A DNA stretch of 50,548 nucleotides, taken from NCBI GenBank assembly GCA_900155495.1, contig FTLJ01000523.1, positions 1-50,548 of the forward strand. The letters are read 5' to 3'. Numbering within the stretch: the first letter of the stretch is position 1; each line of letters opens with the position of its first letter. Under the pieces are notes generated by a model. The model was not told the origin of the DNA, made no database searches, and saw only the letters and a program-made list of their open reading frames with translations. Both the position numbers and the translations under genes were made by a program. This stretch comes from Porogramme epimiltina (Eukaryota; Basidiomycota; Agaricomycetes; Polyporales; Polyporaceae). Below are positions 10,099 to 20,342 of this stretch, piece by piece.

Positions 10099-12452
10099 TT
10101 AGGTGGGGATGTGGCGGACGCGAGGGATCAACGCCCACACGACGATCATCGTCGACATCATCGACACGATGCTGCGCCGCCGCCCACGGTCAGCCATACC
10201 GCCGCAAGTCATCTCAGGACAACATAGAAAGCACGTACAAAGGCTGGAGGCTCGTGATGCCGAACTTGGCCGCGAGGACGCCGGTGACGAACGGGAGGAC
10301 GGCGGAGCCGGCCTGGCCGACGCCCGCGATGTAGCCCATCGCGCCCGTGAGGAGCCAGCGCGGGAGGATCTTCGTGCTGTGGTTCACGAGGATCGGGTAC
10401 ATGGGCCCGAGCAGCATCCCCACGAGCGCGACCGCGACCGCGTTCTCGACGAGCGACGGCACGACCCACACCGTCACCTCGAGCCTGTGTGTGTGTGGGC
10501 GGCGGTCAGCGACGGTCCGGTGCGAGGAGGGGTGGGGAGGGGGACGGGGATACGCACTGGATCGCGATGAGGGCGTAGAGGAAGAGCGCACGACGCTCTC
10601 CGATCTGCCGGAGGCGATTAGGATTAGTGCGGGGAACGGGCTGGGGGAGGCGGACGAGGCCGGGAGGCGCACCTTCTGGTTGAGCCATATGAGGACGATG
10701 CGCCCGAGCATCAGCCCGGCGAAGAACCCGGACGAGATGTACCCCGCGCTCGAGGTCCCGCCGCGCCTGTCCTGCACAAACGTGACGCTCCAGCCTGTGC
10801 GCCGCGCAGGCAGGGATCAGATCGACGCTTTTTTTTTGGGGGGGGGGGGGAGGAGAGAGGGCGCTGGGCCGGGACGTACTGCCGATGGTGACCTCGACGC
10901 CGACGTAGATCAGCGCGAAGACGGAGAGGAAGTGCACCTCGCGGAGGCCCATGATCTGCTTGTACTTGTTCGAGCTCGTCGACTCGGGCTCCGCGCCGAG
11001 CTCGCCGGCCTCCCGCTTCACCACTGCTCGTCCGAAAATGCAGTCATCAGCACGCGAGGGGGTGGCCGGAGACGCGTTGTGGGACTTGCCTTCTTGTCGC
11101 TTGCCGCGGAAGACGTACCAGAGGAGCGCGGTGTTGAAGGTGTACAGGCACGCCGAGATGAGGTAGTGGAAGGACCAGTGCTTCTGCTGCGCGAATTGGG
11201 TCGCGACCAGCGGCGAGATGAGCGCTCCCAGACCTGATTGGGGGGAAGCAGGGGGACCGTCGTCAATCACACGGGCACAAGGGAGCAAGTGAGGGGGACG
11301 CACCGTAAGAGGCGTGGAGGATACCGATCCTCGTGTGGACGTTGTTAGGGTTGCTCGCGACGAAACCGTTGCAGTGAGCGTTTTGGAGGGAGAGGCCGAA
11401 GCCGATGAGGACGAAGCCGATGCACATGACCGGGAAGGGACCCGCCGGCGCGAGCATGGCGTATGCGACCAGCTGGAGGAGCGAGCCTTTTGAGCGCCGG
11501 AAGAGTAAGTTAGCGACGCTCTGTGAAGGTATATCAGGTGAGGGAGTGTAGTCATACCGAACGCGAGTGCCTGCCATAGGGGATGTCAGTAGTGGAGTGA
11601 GTTAGCACTGTGATGTCACGGACCTTTCCGAACCCAAACCGGTCGGTAATCCACACATTTGCCACCGCGCCAGAAATAAACCCCTGGAAGTTTGTGTGAT
11701 GGTAAGGAGACGCGCAGTGGAGTCAACGGACAGGGCAGGGCTTACGATGGTGTTACACACAAAGATCAGCGAGACTACAGCAAAGCCAATCTGAAAGAGT
11801 CATGAGCATAACTCCTAAGTTCAGGCCTAACGTAGCTCACATTGTAATACTCCTGGATGCGAGGGAGGAGCGGGCCCGTCGTGCCGTCGTTCCAGCCCTC
11901 GAAGAAGATGCACAGGCAGAGCGTGGCGAAGTTGACGTGGCTCCTGCGCCTGTTCTCCGCCTTCTGCGCGGGCGACAGCTCCGCCGTCGAGCCCGTCTCC
12001 TCCTCAAAGCGCACCGACGGCGTGAGCGAGCTCGGGAAGCTCCGCGCGATCTCGACGTCGTCGTCGACGCGGAACACGGGCGCGCCGTCGGGGCCCGGCC
12101 CGAAGAAGCCGGAGGGCGCGGCGCTCCCGCTCCCGCCGGAGGCGCCCCCGCCCGCGACGACCGCGAGCTCCTGGATGCGCACGCGCGCGCCGGGCGAGTC
12201 CTTCTCCTTGATCGTGGGCAGCTCGGGCAGCTCGATCTCCTCCGTCGGCGTCGTCGCGGCCTGCGCGCGCGCGAGCTCCGAGCGGCGGCGCACGCGCTCG
12301 CTCGTGAGCTTGTGCGGGAGGTCGAGCGTGCTCGAGACCGCCGTGTCCTCCACGGCGTCCGAGAGGTCGACCGCGGACGCGTTCGCGACGCCGTCGAGCG
12401 TGAGGCCGAGCGCGGGCGCAGATGCTGCTGCGCTGGTGTGGATCGTCGCCAT
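10099..12452 (-). CDS. MFS transporter, Bsc6-like (tandem copy A)
   Basis: Eleven exons on the minus strand (listed 5' to 3'): 12452-11841, 11790-11746, 11683-11624, 11570-11558, 11486-11304, 11233-11090, 11023-10880, 10794-10673, 10604-10558, 10484-10239 and 10171-10099. These give 562 residues with matching phases. A cytoplasmic N-terminal tail of about 170 Ser/Ala/Glu-rich residues precedes the transporter core. The core opens with GWNDGTTGPLLPRIQEYY (residues 186-203), a signature I associate with the fungal Bsc6-like branch of the major facilitator superfamily. The twelve expected helices follow, ending in FIVSMMSTMIVVWALIPRVR. Substrate unknown; a plasma-membrane or endomembrane solute carrier is inferred. 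Exon 4 is only 13 nt. The intron between exons 6 and 7 begins with GC instead of GT. Paralogue of the gene at 13486-15774. Confidence 0.9.
10829..10850. repeat. T/G homopolymer run inside an intron
   Basis: A run of T followed directly by a run of about a dozen G lies in the intron between exons 7 and 8 of MFS copy A. It does not touch coding sequence but is a likely spot for sequencing length errors. Confidence 0.8.
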
Positions 12453-13485
12453 CTTAGCGTCGATCCTGTGGGGCTCTAAGTGGCAGGCGAGCGGGCGGTG
12501 GGTCGCGGGGTGACAGCGAAGGGGCGGGGCGCGAGTCGAAGGAAGGGGAAAAGGAGCATCCCCTCTGCCCCGACGGTTTTACGTGCCCGGGAGGGGGGCA
12601 GCTGAGCGCCGGCCGCTGCACATGTCGGGCCACGATCGCAACATTATGCGATCCACGTAATAAACAATTTCACCATTGGGGGGCGTGGCCGCGTTCTTGT
12701 CTGCGTGGCCTTTGGCCTGTGGAATGCCGGCGGGCGGGATGGAAAGGAGATCCGTGCAGGGTCCGGGCGTTTTGGAGGCGCATATGACTGCGGGTTTGCG
12801 GTCCGATCGCGCTGGGTGTGAGTCGCTGGGTCCGTGCGCGAGATAGGCGAGACCTTGACGACACCCCGCCGGCTGCTGTTGATGTCGCGGGGGTGGAAAT
12901 GCGGGGTGGTGGCCCCAAGCTCGAGGCTAAGGGGCGCGCCTGGGACTTCGAATCCTCCATAATTGCTGCAATCGCTCCTCCCGCTTGCGTTAGTCAGCCG
13001 CTAGCATGAGTTTGAGGGCTGTCTCTCGACTCAATGGCCAGGTTTCCGCCTCTGCACGCGAGTCTCAGATAAGCTGGACCGTTCGATGACCCGCCCGCAG
13101 GCCCTCCCCCGCCCAAAAATCTACCCCCGGTGCCTGCGGGATCAGAAGAAAGTTCCAAGTTTCGGGCGCCTATTATTGAGATGTATCGGCCGGCGACCTA
13201 GACCTCGGCGGAACTTCGGAGCTCCTCCCCCCGTGAGGCGTGGGCCTGAAATGCGGGGAAAGCCGAAAGTAACCATGAACGTTGAACCGCGAGAGGGGTT
13301 TGATTGGTCGGAGGGAAAACAGCAGGGGTAATCGGGAAATATTGGTTGAGGGTTTGCGAAATAGTGGAGATCGGAAGTCTTTATAAAATTGGAGAGAGGA
13401 CACTTGATGAGGGATATCTAATTGATGGACTTCTACTCGGCCAACCCTAAACCCGTTGAGAGAAGCGAGAACTCCGGATTGACGT
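12453..13485. other. Spacer between the tandem MFS genes
   Basis: Holds the promoter of MFS copy A (including the block at 12781-12847 also found upstream of copy B) and the 3' UTR of copy B. No gene was seen. Confidence 0.55.
12781..12847 (-). promoter_or_regulatory. Promoter block shared with MFS copy B
   Basis: On the plus strand this block contains CATATGAC at 12781-12788 and GGTCCGTGCGCGAGATA at 12829-12845. Both words recur, in the same order and at similar spacing, upstream of MFS copy B (15922-15929 and 15980-15996). The 17-base word is identical in both. It lies about 380 bp upstream of this gene's ATG. Either it is a bound regulatory element or it is a remnant of the duplication; the surrounding sequence has diverged more. 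Confidence 0.5.
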
Positions 13486-15774
13486 TCACGTTGGGACATG
13501 GCGGACCCTGGGGATGAGGGCCCACACCACGATCATCGTCGACATCATCGACACAATGCTGCAGCGGCACGTCATCAGCGGCACGCATCTCGCGTAGCAC
13601 AATGACCCAATGCGGCACTCACAAAGGCTGCAGGCTCGCGATGCCGAACCGCGACGCGAGCACGCCCGTGAGGAACGGGAGGACTGCGGAGCCGGCTTGG
13701 CCCATGCCGGCGATGTAGCCGATCGAGGCGGTGAGCAGCCACCGCGGAAGGATCTTCGTCGTGTGGTTCATGAGGATCGGGTAGACGGGCCCGAGGATCA
13801 TGCCGACTAGTGCGACTGCGACGGCGTTCTCGATCAGCGAGGGGACGACCCAGACGGTCACTTCAAGCCTGCCGGAGACGGTGTGTTCCAGTAAGCGCAT
13901 GTCATGAGGTACGAGGGGAGGTGGCGAAGACAAACTGGATGGCAATGAGTATGTAGAGGAAGACGGCGCGGCGTTCGCCGATCTGTGAAGGTTGTCAGCC
14001 AAAGTTATTGGTGGCGCGAAGGTTTGCCGGAAGATTACCTTCTTGTTCAGCCAAAGAAGGAGAAGGCGGCCCAGCATAAGACCTGTGGAACAAGAGGCAC
14101 CGTCGGCATGGAAGTTGCCATTATCAGACTTGCGGGGAAACCCGCACCCGCAAAGTATCCGGACGAGACGTAGCCCGAGCTTGAATTTCCCTGGCGCCTT
14201 TGTTGCATATATGTCACACTCCAACCTAGATGGCGCTTTGGTGAGGACGCTGATGTATCTTAGAACGGGAAGGGGGTGACTTGGAACGTACTGCCGATGG
14301 TGACTTCGATGCCTATATAAATAAGCGCAAATGCAGAGAGGAAGTGCACCTCGCGCAGGCCAAAAATCTGTTTGTACTTGTTCGTTGCGACAGCCTCTGG
14401 CTCCGGACTGACGTCGCCGCATTCCTGCTTGATTACTATGTGCCTGAGTCAAAATGTATGCTTGGCGACAGGCACTACAACAATGCACGCACCTTCCTGC
14501 CGCTTGCCGCGGAAGACAGCCCATAGGAGTGCGGTGTTGAAGGCGTATAGTACAGTTGAAATAATGTAGTGGTATGACCAGTGGGTCTGTTTGGAGAACT
14601 GCGTTGCTACCAGAGGCGATACGAGTGCACCAAGCCCTGCGTGACGGTCAGATTCTCGTGAGCGGTCCCCAGACTTGTAAGAAGGCGAGAGAATGACGAC
14701 TGACCGTAAGTAGCGTGTAGCAGGCTCATTTTTGTAGCGGCATGGTCACGCGAGCTCGCGACGAAGCCGTTGCAGTGTGCGTATTGTAGTGCCAGGCCAA
14801 ACCCGTTGAATACGAACGCGATACACATGAGGGGGAAGGGGCCTGCCGGGGCCATTAAGGCGTAAGAAATGACTTGGCAGAATGATCCTGGTGTTCATTA
14901 CAAGTGTCAATAAATATGTGCATGTGGCCATTATTCAGGGACCGTACCCAGTGCAATAACCTATAATTGAAATGAAAGGATTAGTCAAATAGTCTGGTTG
15001 CGCTACGCGGCCTCGCACTGACCTTTCCAAACCCGTATCGATCATTAAGATATACGTTCGTGACCGCGCCAGAGATGAATCCCTGACATCATTCCGTTAA
15101 TGCGAGGCGAGGAGAAAGGAAACCCGGACATACAACGGTATTGAATACGAATATCAAAGACACCACCGCGAATCCGATCTGTGGGTCCGGTCAGTGATGT
15201 CCCGCTCGAAGAGCTGAGTCAAAGACGAACTTACATGGTAGAACTCTTGGATACGAGGAAGAAGGGGGCCCGTCGTACCGTCATTCCACCCCGTGAAAAA
15301 CGCGCACAAACACACGGTCGCGAAGTTGACGAGTACTTTGTGCTTTTGATCAGCCGTTTGCGCCGGAGGGGCGAGTGCGGCCTCAGAACCAGCCTCCTGC
15401 TCGAAGCGCACGGATGGCGTAAGCGAGTTCGGGAAGCTCGGCGCGATCTCGACGTCGTCCGCTTTGGGATCCGGGTGAAAAACGATAGCGCCTGCTGTAG
15501 AGGCGGGTACACCGGAGGTTCCAGTATTATGCGTGCTGAGGTCCTGCACGAGCCGGTCCTCTCGAATTGGAGAGAGCTCTATCTCCTCTGTGGGTGTTGT
15601 AACGGGCTGGGCGCGCGCCAGCTCGGAGCGGTGGCGCATACGATCACTAGTGAGCTTGAAGGGGACGTCTAGGCCGCCGACGTCTGAGAGCTCCACCGCG
15701 GAGGCGTTCGCGATCGTTTCAGAGGCATTGGTAGGTTGAGGCAGAAAGGCAGTAGAGGTCTCCATGCTTGGCAT
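13486..15774 (-). CDS. MFS transporter, Bsc6-like (tandem copy B)
   Basis: Twelve exons on the minus strand: 15774-15235, 15178-15134, 15082-15023, 14960-14948, 14887-14705, 14636-14493, 14435-14292, 14225-14148, 14082-14039, 13982-13936, 13868-13623 and 13558-13486. The product has 538 residues. Coding exon lengths after the first exon are identical to copy A (45, 60, 13, 183, 144, 144, 122, 47, 246, 73), except that the 122-nt exon is split 78+44 by an extra 65-nt intron. The core signature GWNDGTTGPLLPRIQEFY is kept; the N-terminal tail is shorter and more diverged. Frame and all membrane segments are intact, so this is a functional-looking duplicate in the same orientation as copy A. A second ATG three codons downstream (15765) could also be the start. 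Substrate unknown. Confidence 0.9.
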
Positions 15775-16562
15775 CGTTGGGGGGATCGGAGCCGTTGCAA
15801 GTCATTTTAAACAGATCCGAAGGGGTTCTTTCTCTAAACCCAACGGGCGACCGTTTCCGCCCTGTGGTGACGCTGAGCAATTGGCTTTGTCGGGAACGTA
15901 AGAGACATCTAGCGAGACGTACATATGACCGCGGTGCTTCGGTCCGGAGGGGCTGAGTGCGGGTGGAAAGGTAAGACCTGGTCCGTGCGCGAGATATCCG
16001 GGCCTGGAAAGCATTGGGCGCGCCGACATGTGTCTTCAAGCCGGACAACAGAATTCGTGAAGATAGATGCTCTTAGGCGCGTGTCCAAAAGGACGCTTCA
16101 TTGCGGGTCTAGAGCCATTCCTTTTCTGCTAGCTGTTGTCGCTGGACCTTCCTCGGGCCTCGGGACAGGGACATCACGAAAGAGGCCTGTTTCCGATTTG
16201 TCATTGGACTGACGGGGCTGTATCTGAGCTTCGAGGAGATAAACCAGCCAGGACCGAGAGGCCTGCTTGATTCCTGCCATGAAGCCGGCTAGCAGTAGGC
16301 GGCCGACGTCGTGGATGAGGTCGAGAAAGCGGCTCAAGTCGCTCCGCGCGCTCACGGATTGGCCGTCGTCAGCCTCGGCTGTAACACGCGTGACCGCGAT
16401 CGCGAGGCTTCCCGGCGTCCACCGTGCGCCCGCCACCTCCCGCCCCTCACCTGCTCCCCCACCCCGCCTCCCCTGCCTCCCACTTTTCCTATCTGGCTCG
16501 GCGGAAAGCCATACATCACTATTGCCGTCGATCCCGCACGCGCACGTCCCCTCCGCCATACC
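15775..16562. other. Divergent spacer between MFS copy B and the Aly/Yra1 gene
   Basis: Contains the shared MFS promoter block. An open stretch on the minus strand around 16098-16400 has a mildly hydrophobic helical look, but no start, splice partners or family could be assigned. An upstream exon of the Aly/Yra1 gene could also lie here. Confidence 0.4.
15922..15996 (-). promoter_or_regulatory. Promoter block shared with MFS copy A
   Basis: CATATGAC (15922-15929) and the 17-base word at 15980-15996, identical to the word at 12829-12845, lie about 150-220 bp upstream of the copy B ATG. See the matching entry for copy A. Confidence 0.5.
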
Positions 16563-17759
16563 ATGCAGCCGCACCACAATCGCCTGAACGCGTACCACTC
16601 TCCCAAGCGTGGCGTCCTCGGAAACCAGGCAACGCAGCCCCCGCCCGCGTGGAGGACGAACCAGCGAGCCGCATCGGGGTCGGGGCCCGCCGCAGACATC
16701 GGGAGCAAGATCCTGCTCAGCCGGCTGCCCGCAGACGTCATGGAGGAGGAGGTCGAGGTGCGCCCCCAAGTCCCCCCGCTCACTGCTCCCCCTCGAGCCC
16801 CGGCTGCGGCTGACGTGCCTCCGCACCTCCCCCCGCGGGCCGCGCAGACCCTCTTCTCCCGGACGGTCGGGCCTGTGAAGGACGTGTTCGTCGTGTACAA
16901 CTCGCAGGGCAAGTCGAAGGGCATGGCTGTCGTCGCCTTCCAGCGGCCGGGCGACGCGGCGGTGGCGCGCCAGAAGTACAACGGCAAGATCGTCGACGGA
17001 AGTAAGTCCCTCCTCTCCCCTCCGCTGTGCACGCCGTGGCGCCCACGGCCGCGTGGCGGGTGAAGAGAACCAGGTTGGCGGCCCGTCTCCGTAGGCCCCG
17101 TGCGCGCGCAGGCCGTAGGATATGGGGCGCAGCGAGGATAGGCCGAGGGCCGCACGTACTGGGCCCCGCGACCGCGACGGCCCCGGGTCTGCCAGCTCGT
17201 TGCTCACGAACCGCTGCCCCCCGCCAGGACGGCCCATCAAAATCGAAATCATACTTGACGAAGACGAGCCCCGCGCCGCTGCCGCCGCCGCGCCCGCGGC
17301 CCCGGCTGGCACCCCGACCCTCCTCTCCCGTATGCAGCTGCCGGGCCCTGCACCAGCAGCCGCCGCACCACGGTATGCCTCTCCCCGCTCAGTGCCCCGC
17401 GTCCAGCCCCACACTGACTCTTTGTGTTCGTGCACAGGAACAACCCGAAAGCCCCGCGTCCCAAAGCCGCCGCGGCAGCCGCACACGCCCCCGCCCCCGC
17501 CCCCGTTCGCTTTCCCGCACAAGCCAACGCAGCCGTGCCCCCCGCAAAGTCGAAGCGCGTGAAGAAGGGCGCGCGGCGGCTCAAGAAGCAGGGCGCACAG
17601 CCGGGGCAGCCGGCGGCGGGGGCGGCACAGGGCGCACAGCGGCGCCGGCCGAAGACGAAGACGGCCGAGGAGCTCGACGCGGAGATGGAGGACTACTACC
17701 GCGAGCAGCCGGGCGGGCCGCCGCGCTTGAAGGCGTCCGAGAGCGCGGGGGCGATGTGA
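16563..17759 (+). CDS. Aly/REF (Yra1)-type mRNA export adaptor
   Basis: Four exons: 16563-16757, 16848-17001, 17228-17372 and 17438-17759, giving 271 residues. An RNA recognition motif begins near residue 49, with RNP2-like ILLSRL and RNP1-like KSKGMAVVAF, and ends at RRPIKIEI. It is followed by an Ala/Pro-rich linker, a Lys/Arg-rich patch (KSKRVKKGARRLKK) and a C-terminal LDAEMEDYYRE motif typical of the FoP/Aly C-terminus. Proteins of this family join spliced mRNA to the export receptor as part of TREX in the nucleus. The usual N-terminal helicase-binding motif (LD.SLD-like) is not visible in this model, so an upstream coding exon may be missing. The second intron, inside the RRM, is 226 nt, much longer than its neighbours. 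Confidence 0.85.
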
Positions 17760-18128
17760 AGTGGCCCCGCGTGGGTGTTTATTCGAGGAGATGGAAGAGT
17801 GGACGGGCGGGCCTTTGAGGCGTGAGGACGATAGGAATTAGGGGCGGCGTTGACGTGAGTGCCCCAGCGACATTGCTGTGCTTATATCTTTGCGCTTGCT
17901 TGCTTTTCTCCGCCGCTCTGCGATGCGGTGTGCTGTAATCTAAAGGACGTCGCAGCCCGGTTTACGTGGAAGCAAAATTTATTCCTAGCGTGCTGTGGTT
18001 CTAGTTCCTTTCCCGATGACGTCGGTCCCTTTGTATACAAGAAGCGGCCGCTGCGATATGCTACAAGCTTACACCCGTCTAATCGTGCTCCCATCCGTTC
18101 CTTCTACCTCCCCGGTGCTCATGCGTGC
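17760..18128. other. Convergent 3' spacer
   Basis: Between the stop codons of the Aly/Yra1 and PFK-2 genes. It becomes AT-richer after 17880, in keeping with 3' UTR sequence. No gene was seen. Confidence 0.5.
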
Positions 18129-20033
18129 TCACGTCAAGGCCGGATTTGCTGCGATGGCGGACATGACAGGCACCCCGCCGGGTACCGTGTGCGCCGTCTC
18201 GGACGGGCGGCGCTTGCCCTGCGTGTCCTCTGCGTAGTTCTCGTAGAAGTTATGCTCGTCCTTGCCGCCCTTGGCGCCAGGGCTCGCGCCGAGCTGGTTG
18301 TTGCTGCGGCCGGGGCCGTCCCAGAAGTGGTGCGCCTGCGAGTACACGCCGTACGAGGTGGGCACGACCTCGATGAGGTCGCCGCGCGCGACCTCGATCG
18401 CGGGGATCTCGGACGCGGGGAGGCCGATGAGGTACGCGAGGATGCAGCGGATGACGGAGGCGTGCCCGATGATGAGCAGGTCTTCGCGCTCGCGCTCGAG
18501 CTCGACGAGCGTCGGTTCGAGGCGGACTGTGGTGAGGATGCATAGAAGGGGAACGACGAGTCATTAGATGGTGTGGGCGTAAAGGGAGGACGATAGGAGA
18601 GGACGTACCACAAAGGTCGTGATAGCTCTCCGCACGGGGTGCGCGGTACGCATATGGGTCGTGCACGAAGCGCACCCACTCGTCAGGGTAGTACTTGCGG
18701 ACCTGGTCCGGTGTGAGACCGTCCCACACACCAGGGTTGATCTCGGACATCTGCGGCCGCTCGACGACCTTGACCTTCGTCGGGTTCGGGTCACCCGCGT
18801 TATGTGTGAGGAACGGCCACGCTGTGTGGTGAGAGCGTCGGCGGGCTGACGTCCAAATCTGCCGTACGATGGCGGTGAGGTGACGGAGGATGTGAAAAAA
18901 ATCGGGCGCGCGTACGACGAGTCGCCGTTCGGAAGGCTCGAGGTTTCGTTCTCGAAGCGACCCAGCACGACGCTCCAGGACAAATTCCTTCAAGCGTTCA
19001 GCGTACTCCCACCCAGCGGGTGAGAGGTCTGAATCGGCTTTGTACGAATGCTCGATGAGCGATTGGCCCGACTACAGGAATTTTCAATATCGTCTCGACC
19101 AAAAGGAGATTAACGTACTCTGGCGAAGTAGATCGTCCGGAAGCGGTTGTGAATGTTCATGAGGAAGAAGACCACTCTTGATTGCAAATACCCATGGATG
19201 TTCTGAAGTACCATTCTAAGCCTCAGTAGAATGAGAAGAGGAAGGTAGGCCTCACGTTCATCATGATCTTCTCGCCGACATTCTGAATGCGGATAAACGG
19301 CCAAGTTGTCTCCTCAACCGGCTCATAGTGAATTTCGTGGTCTTTGATACGGTTATAATAATCTGCCACAGCCTTGTCCGGATCCCAGTTCCGATACTAT
19401 GTCTGGATGGTTAAAAGAGTGCCACTGAGGGGCTATGTGAGATACTTGCATCAGGGGACGAAATCTTGACGCTCCGGATGTTGGAAAGAATCAGGTTTTC
19501 GTCGTCGCAGATAGATTCTTCCGCGCGTGTCAGACCCGACGCGCATACAGGGGACGCAAGCCGTACCGAGCATAACCACGTGAATTCCGGCTTTGTCAAA
19601 CTTCTCCGCGATTATCTGACGACGTGCTTTGGTGCCGTTGTTGGCATCGTAGATGACAACTTGTCCACCAGAGTTGAAGAAGTCCCAAATTAGCTGCTCA
19701 CAGCCCTCGGAGACCTTCTCACGCAGCTGGATAGTACCCTCGCTTTTCTCTCCTTATGCACACTTAGTTTCAGCTTCCTCTGAGGTTACAGTGGAGTCGA
19801 GACGCACCAAGCGTGAAGTAGTCCCGCGGGAGCTTCTGTGCGCCCCCAAGCACCTTACGACGGTAGTCTCCAAGGGAGATGACGGCGGTCTTGACACCGG
19901 TCCAGCGCAGATACCGCTCGAGTGCGCGCGAGATGTGGGTCTTGCCGCGGGCGGGGAGGCCGACGGTGCAGACGAGGATCTTCCCGGCGTGGAAGAGGAG
20001 ACCGGAGTCTGTCGTATACAGCGGCGCGACCAT
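18129..20033 (-). CDS. 6-phosphofructo-2-kinase (FBPase-2 domain with Ser for catalytic His)
   Basis: Eight exons on the minus strand: 20033-19808, 19752-19567, 19517-19450, 19396-19256, 19202-19119, 19071-18916, 18858-18609 and 18526-18129. The product has 502 residues. The N-terminal kinase half has Walker A GLPARGKT (residues 25-32), YDANNGT and KISSPDYRNWD, and makes fructose 2,6-bisphosphate, the cytosolic activator of glycolysis. The C-terminal phosphoglycerate-mutase-like half is complete in length. However, the RHG motif that carries the phosphorylated His reads R-S-G (Ser236, created across the exon 5/6 junction). The other catalytic positions, Glu326 and His392, are present. Yeast Pfk26 likewise has Ser at the catalytic His position and lacks phosphatase activity, so a kinase-only enzyme is inferred. 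The intron after exon 3 starts with GC. Divergent from the PARG gene, 309 bp between start codons. Confidence 0.93.
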
Positions 20034-20342
20034 CGTGCAGGACGCAGAGGGCGGAGGCCAAGGAGATGGCGGTCGTTTGACAAGTGAAGGTACCCCGCGC
20101 GGCGCGAGGCCGGGGCTGCCTCCTGCGGCCTCCTGGCTCCAGACCGGCGGCGTCCCGAGGCTCGGACGAATGACGGAAGCGGGGCACCGGGATCTTATCT
20201 TATCCGATGCACCCGGGCGATGCAGAATCCAGATCCAGTCACGACTCACGCCTCACCAGCGGCTCAGTCGCTCAGGTGACTCAGCTCGTGGCCGTGATGG
20301 GGCTTTATAAGACCCTCGCCCCGCCTCACCCGCCATCCACCA
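20034..20342. promoter_or_regulatory. Bidirectional promoter region, PFK-2 / PARG
   Basis: A 309-bp spacer between two divergent start codons. It includes the TATA-like element at 20304-20311 serving the PARG side and a GATCTTATCTTATCC stretch near 20192-20206 that holds two GATA-type sites on the minus strand. Confidence 0.55.
20304..20311 (+). promoter_or_regulatory. TATA box of the PARG gene
   Basis: TTTATAAG lies 32 bp before the first ATG (20343) and 95 bp before the second in-frame ATG (20406). With usual spacing to the transcription start, the first ATG would sit at or just after the RNA 5' end, which favours the second ATG. Confidence 0.5.

Noticed and set aside
16098..17522. 474-codon open frame, minus strand
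   Set aside because: Runs antisense through the exons and introns of the well-supported Aly/Yra1 gene; a shadow of its codon bias. Its last 100 codons lie outside that gene and look helical but have no start or family.
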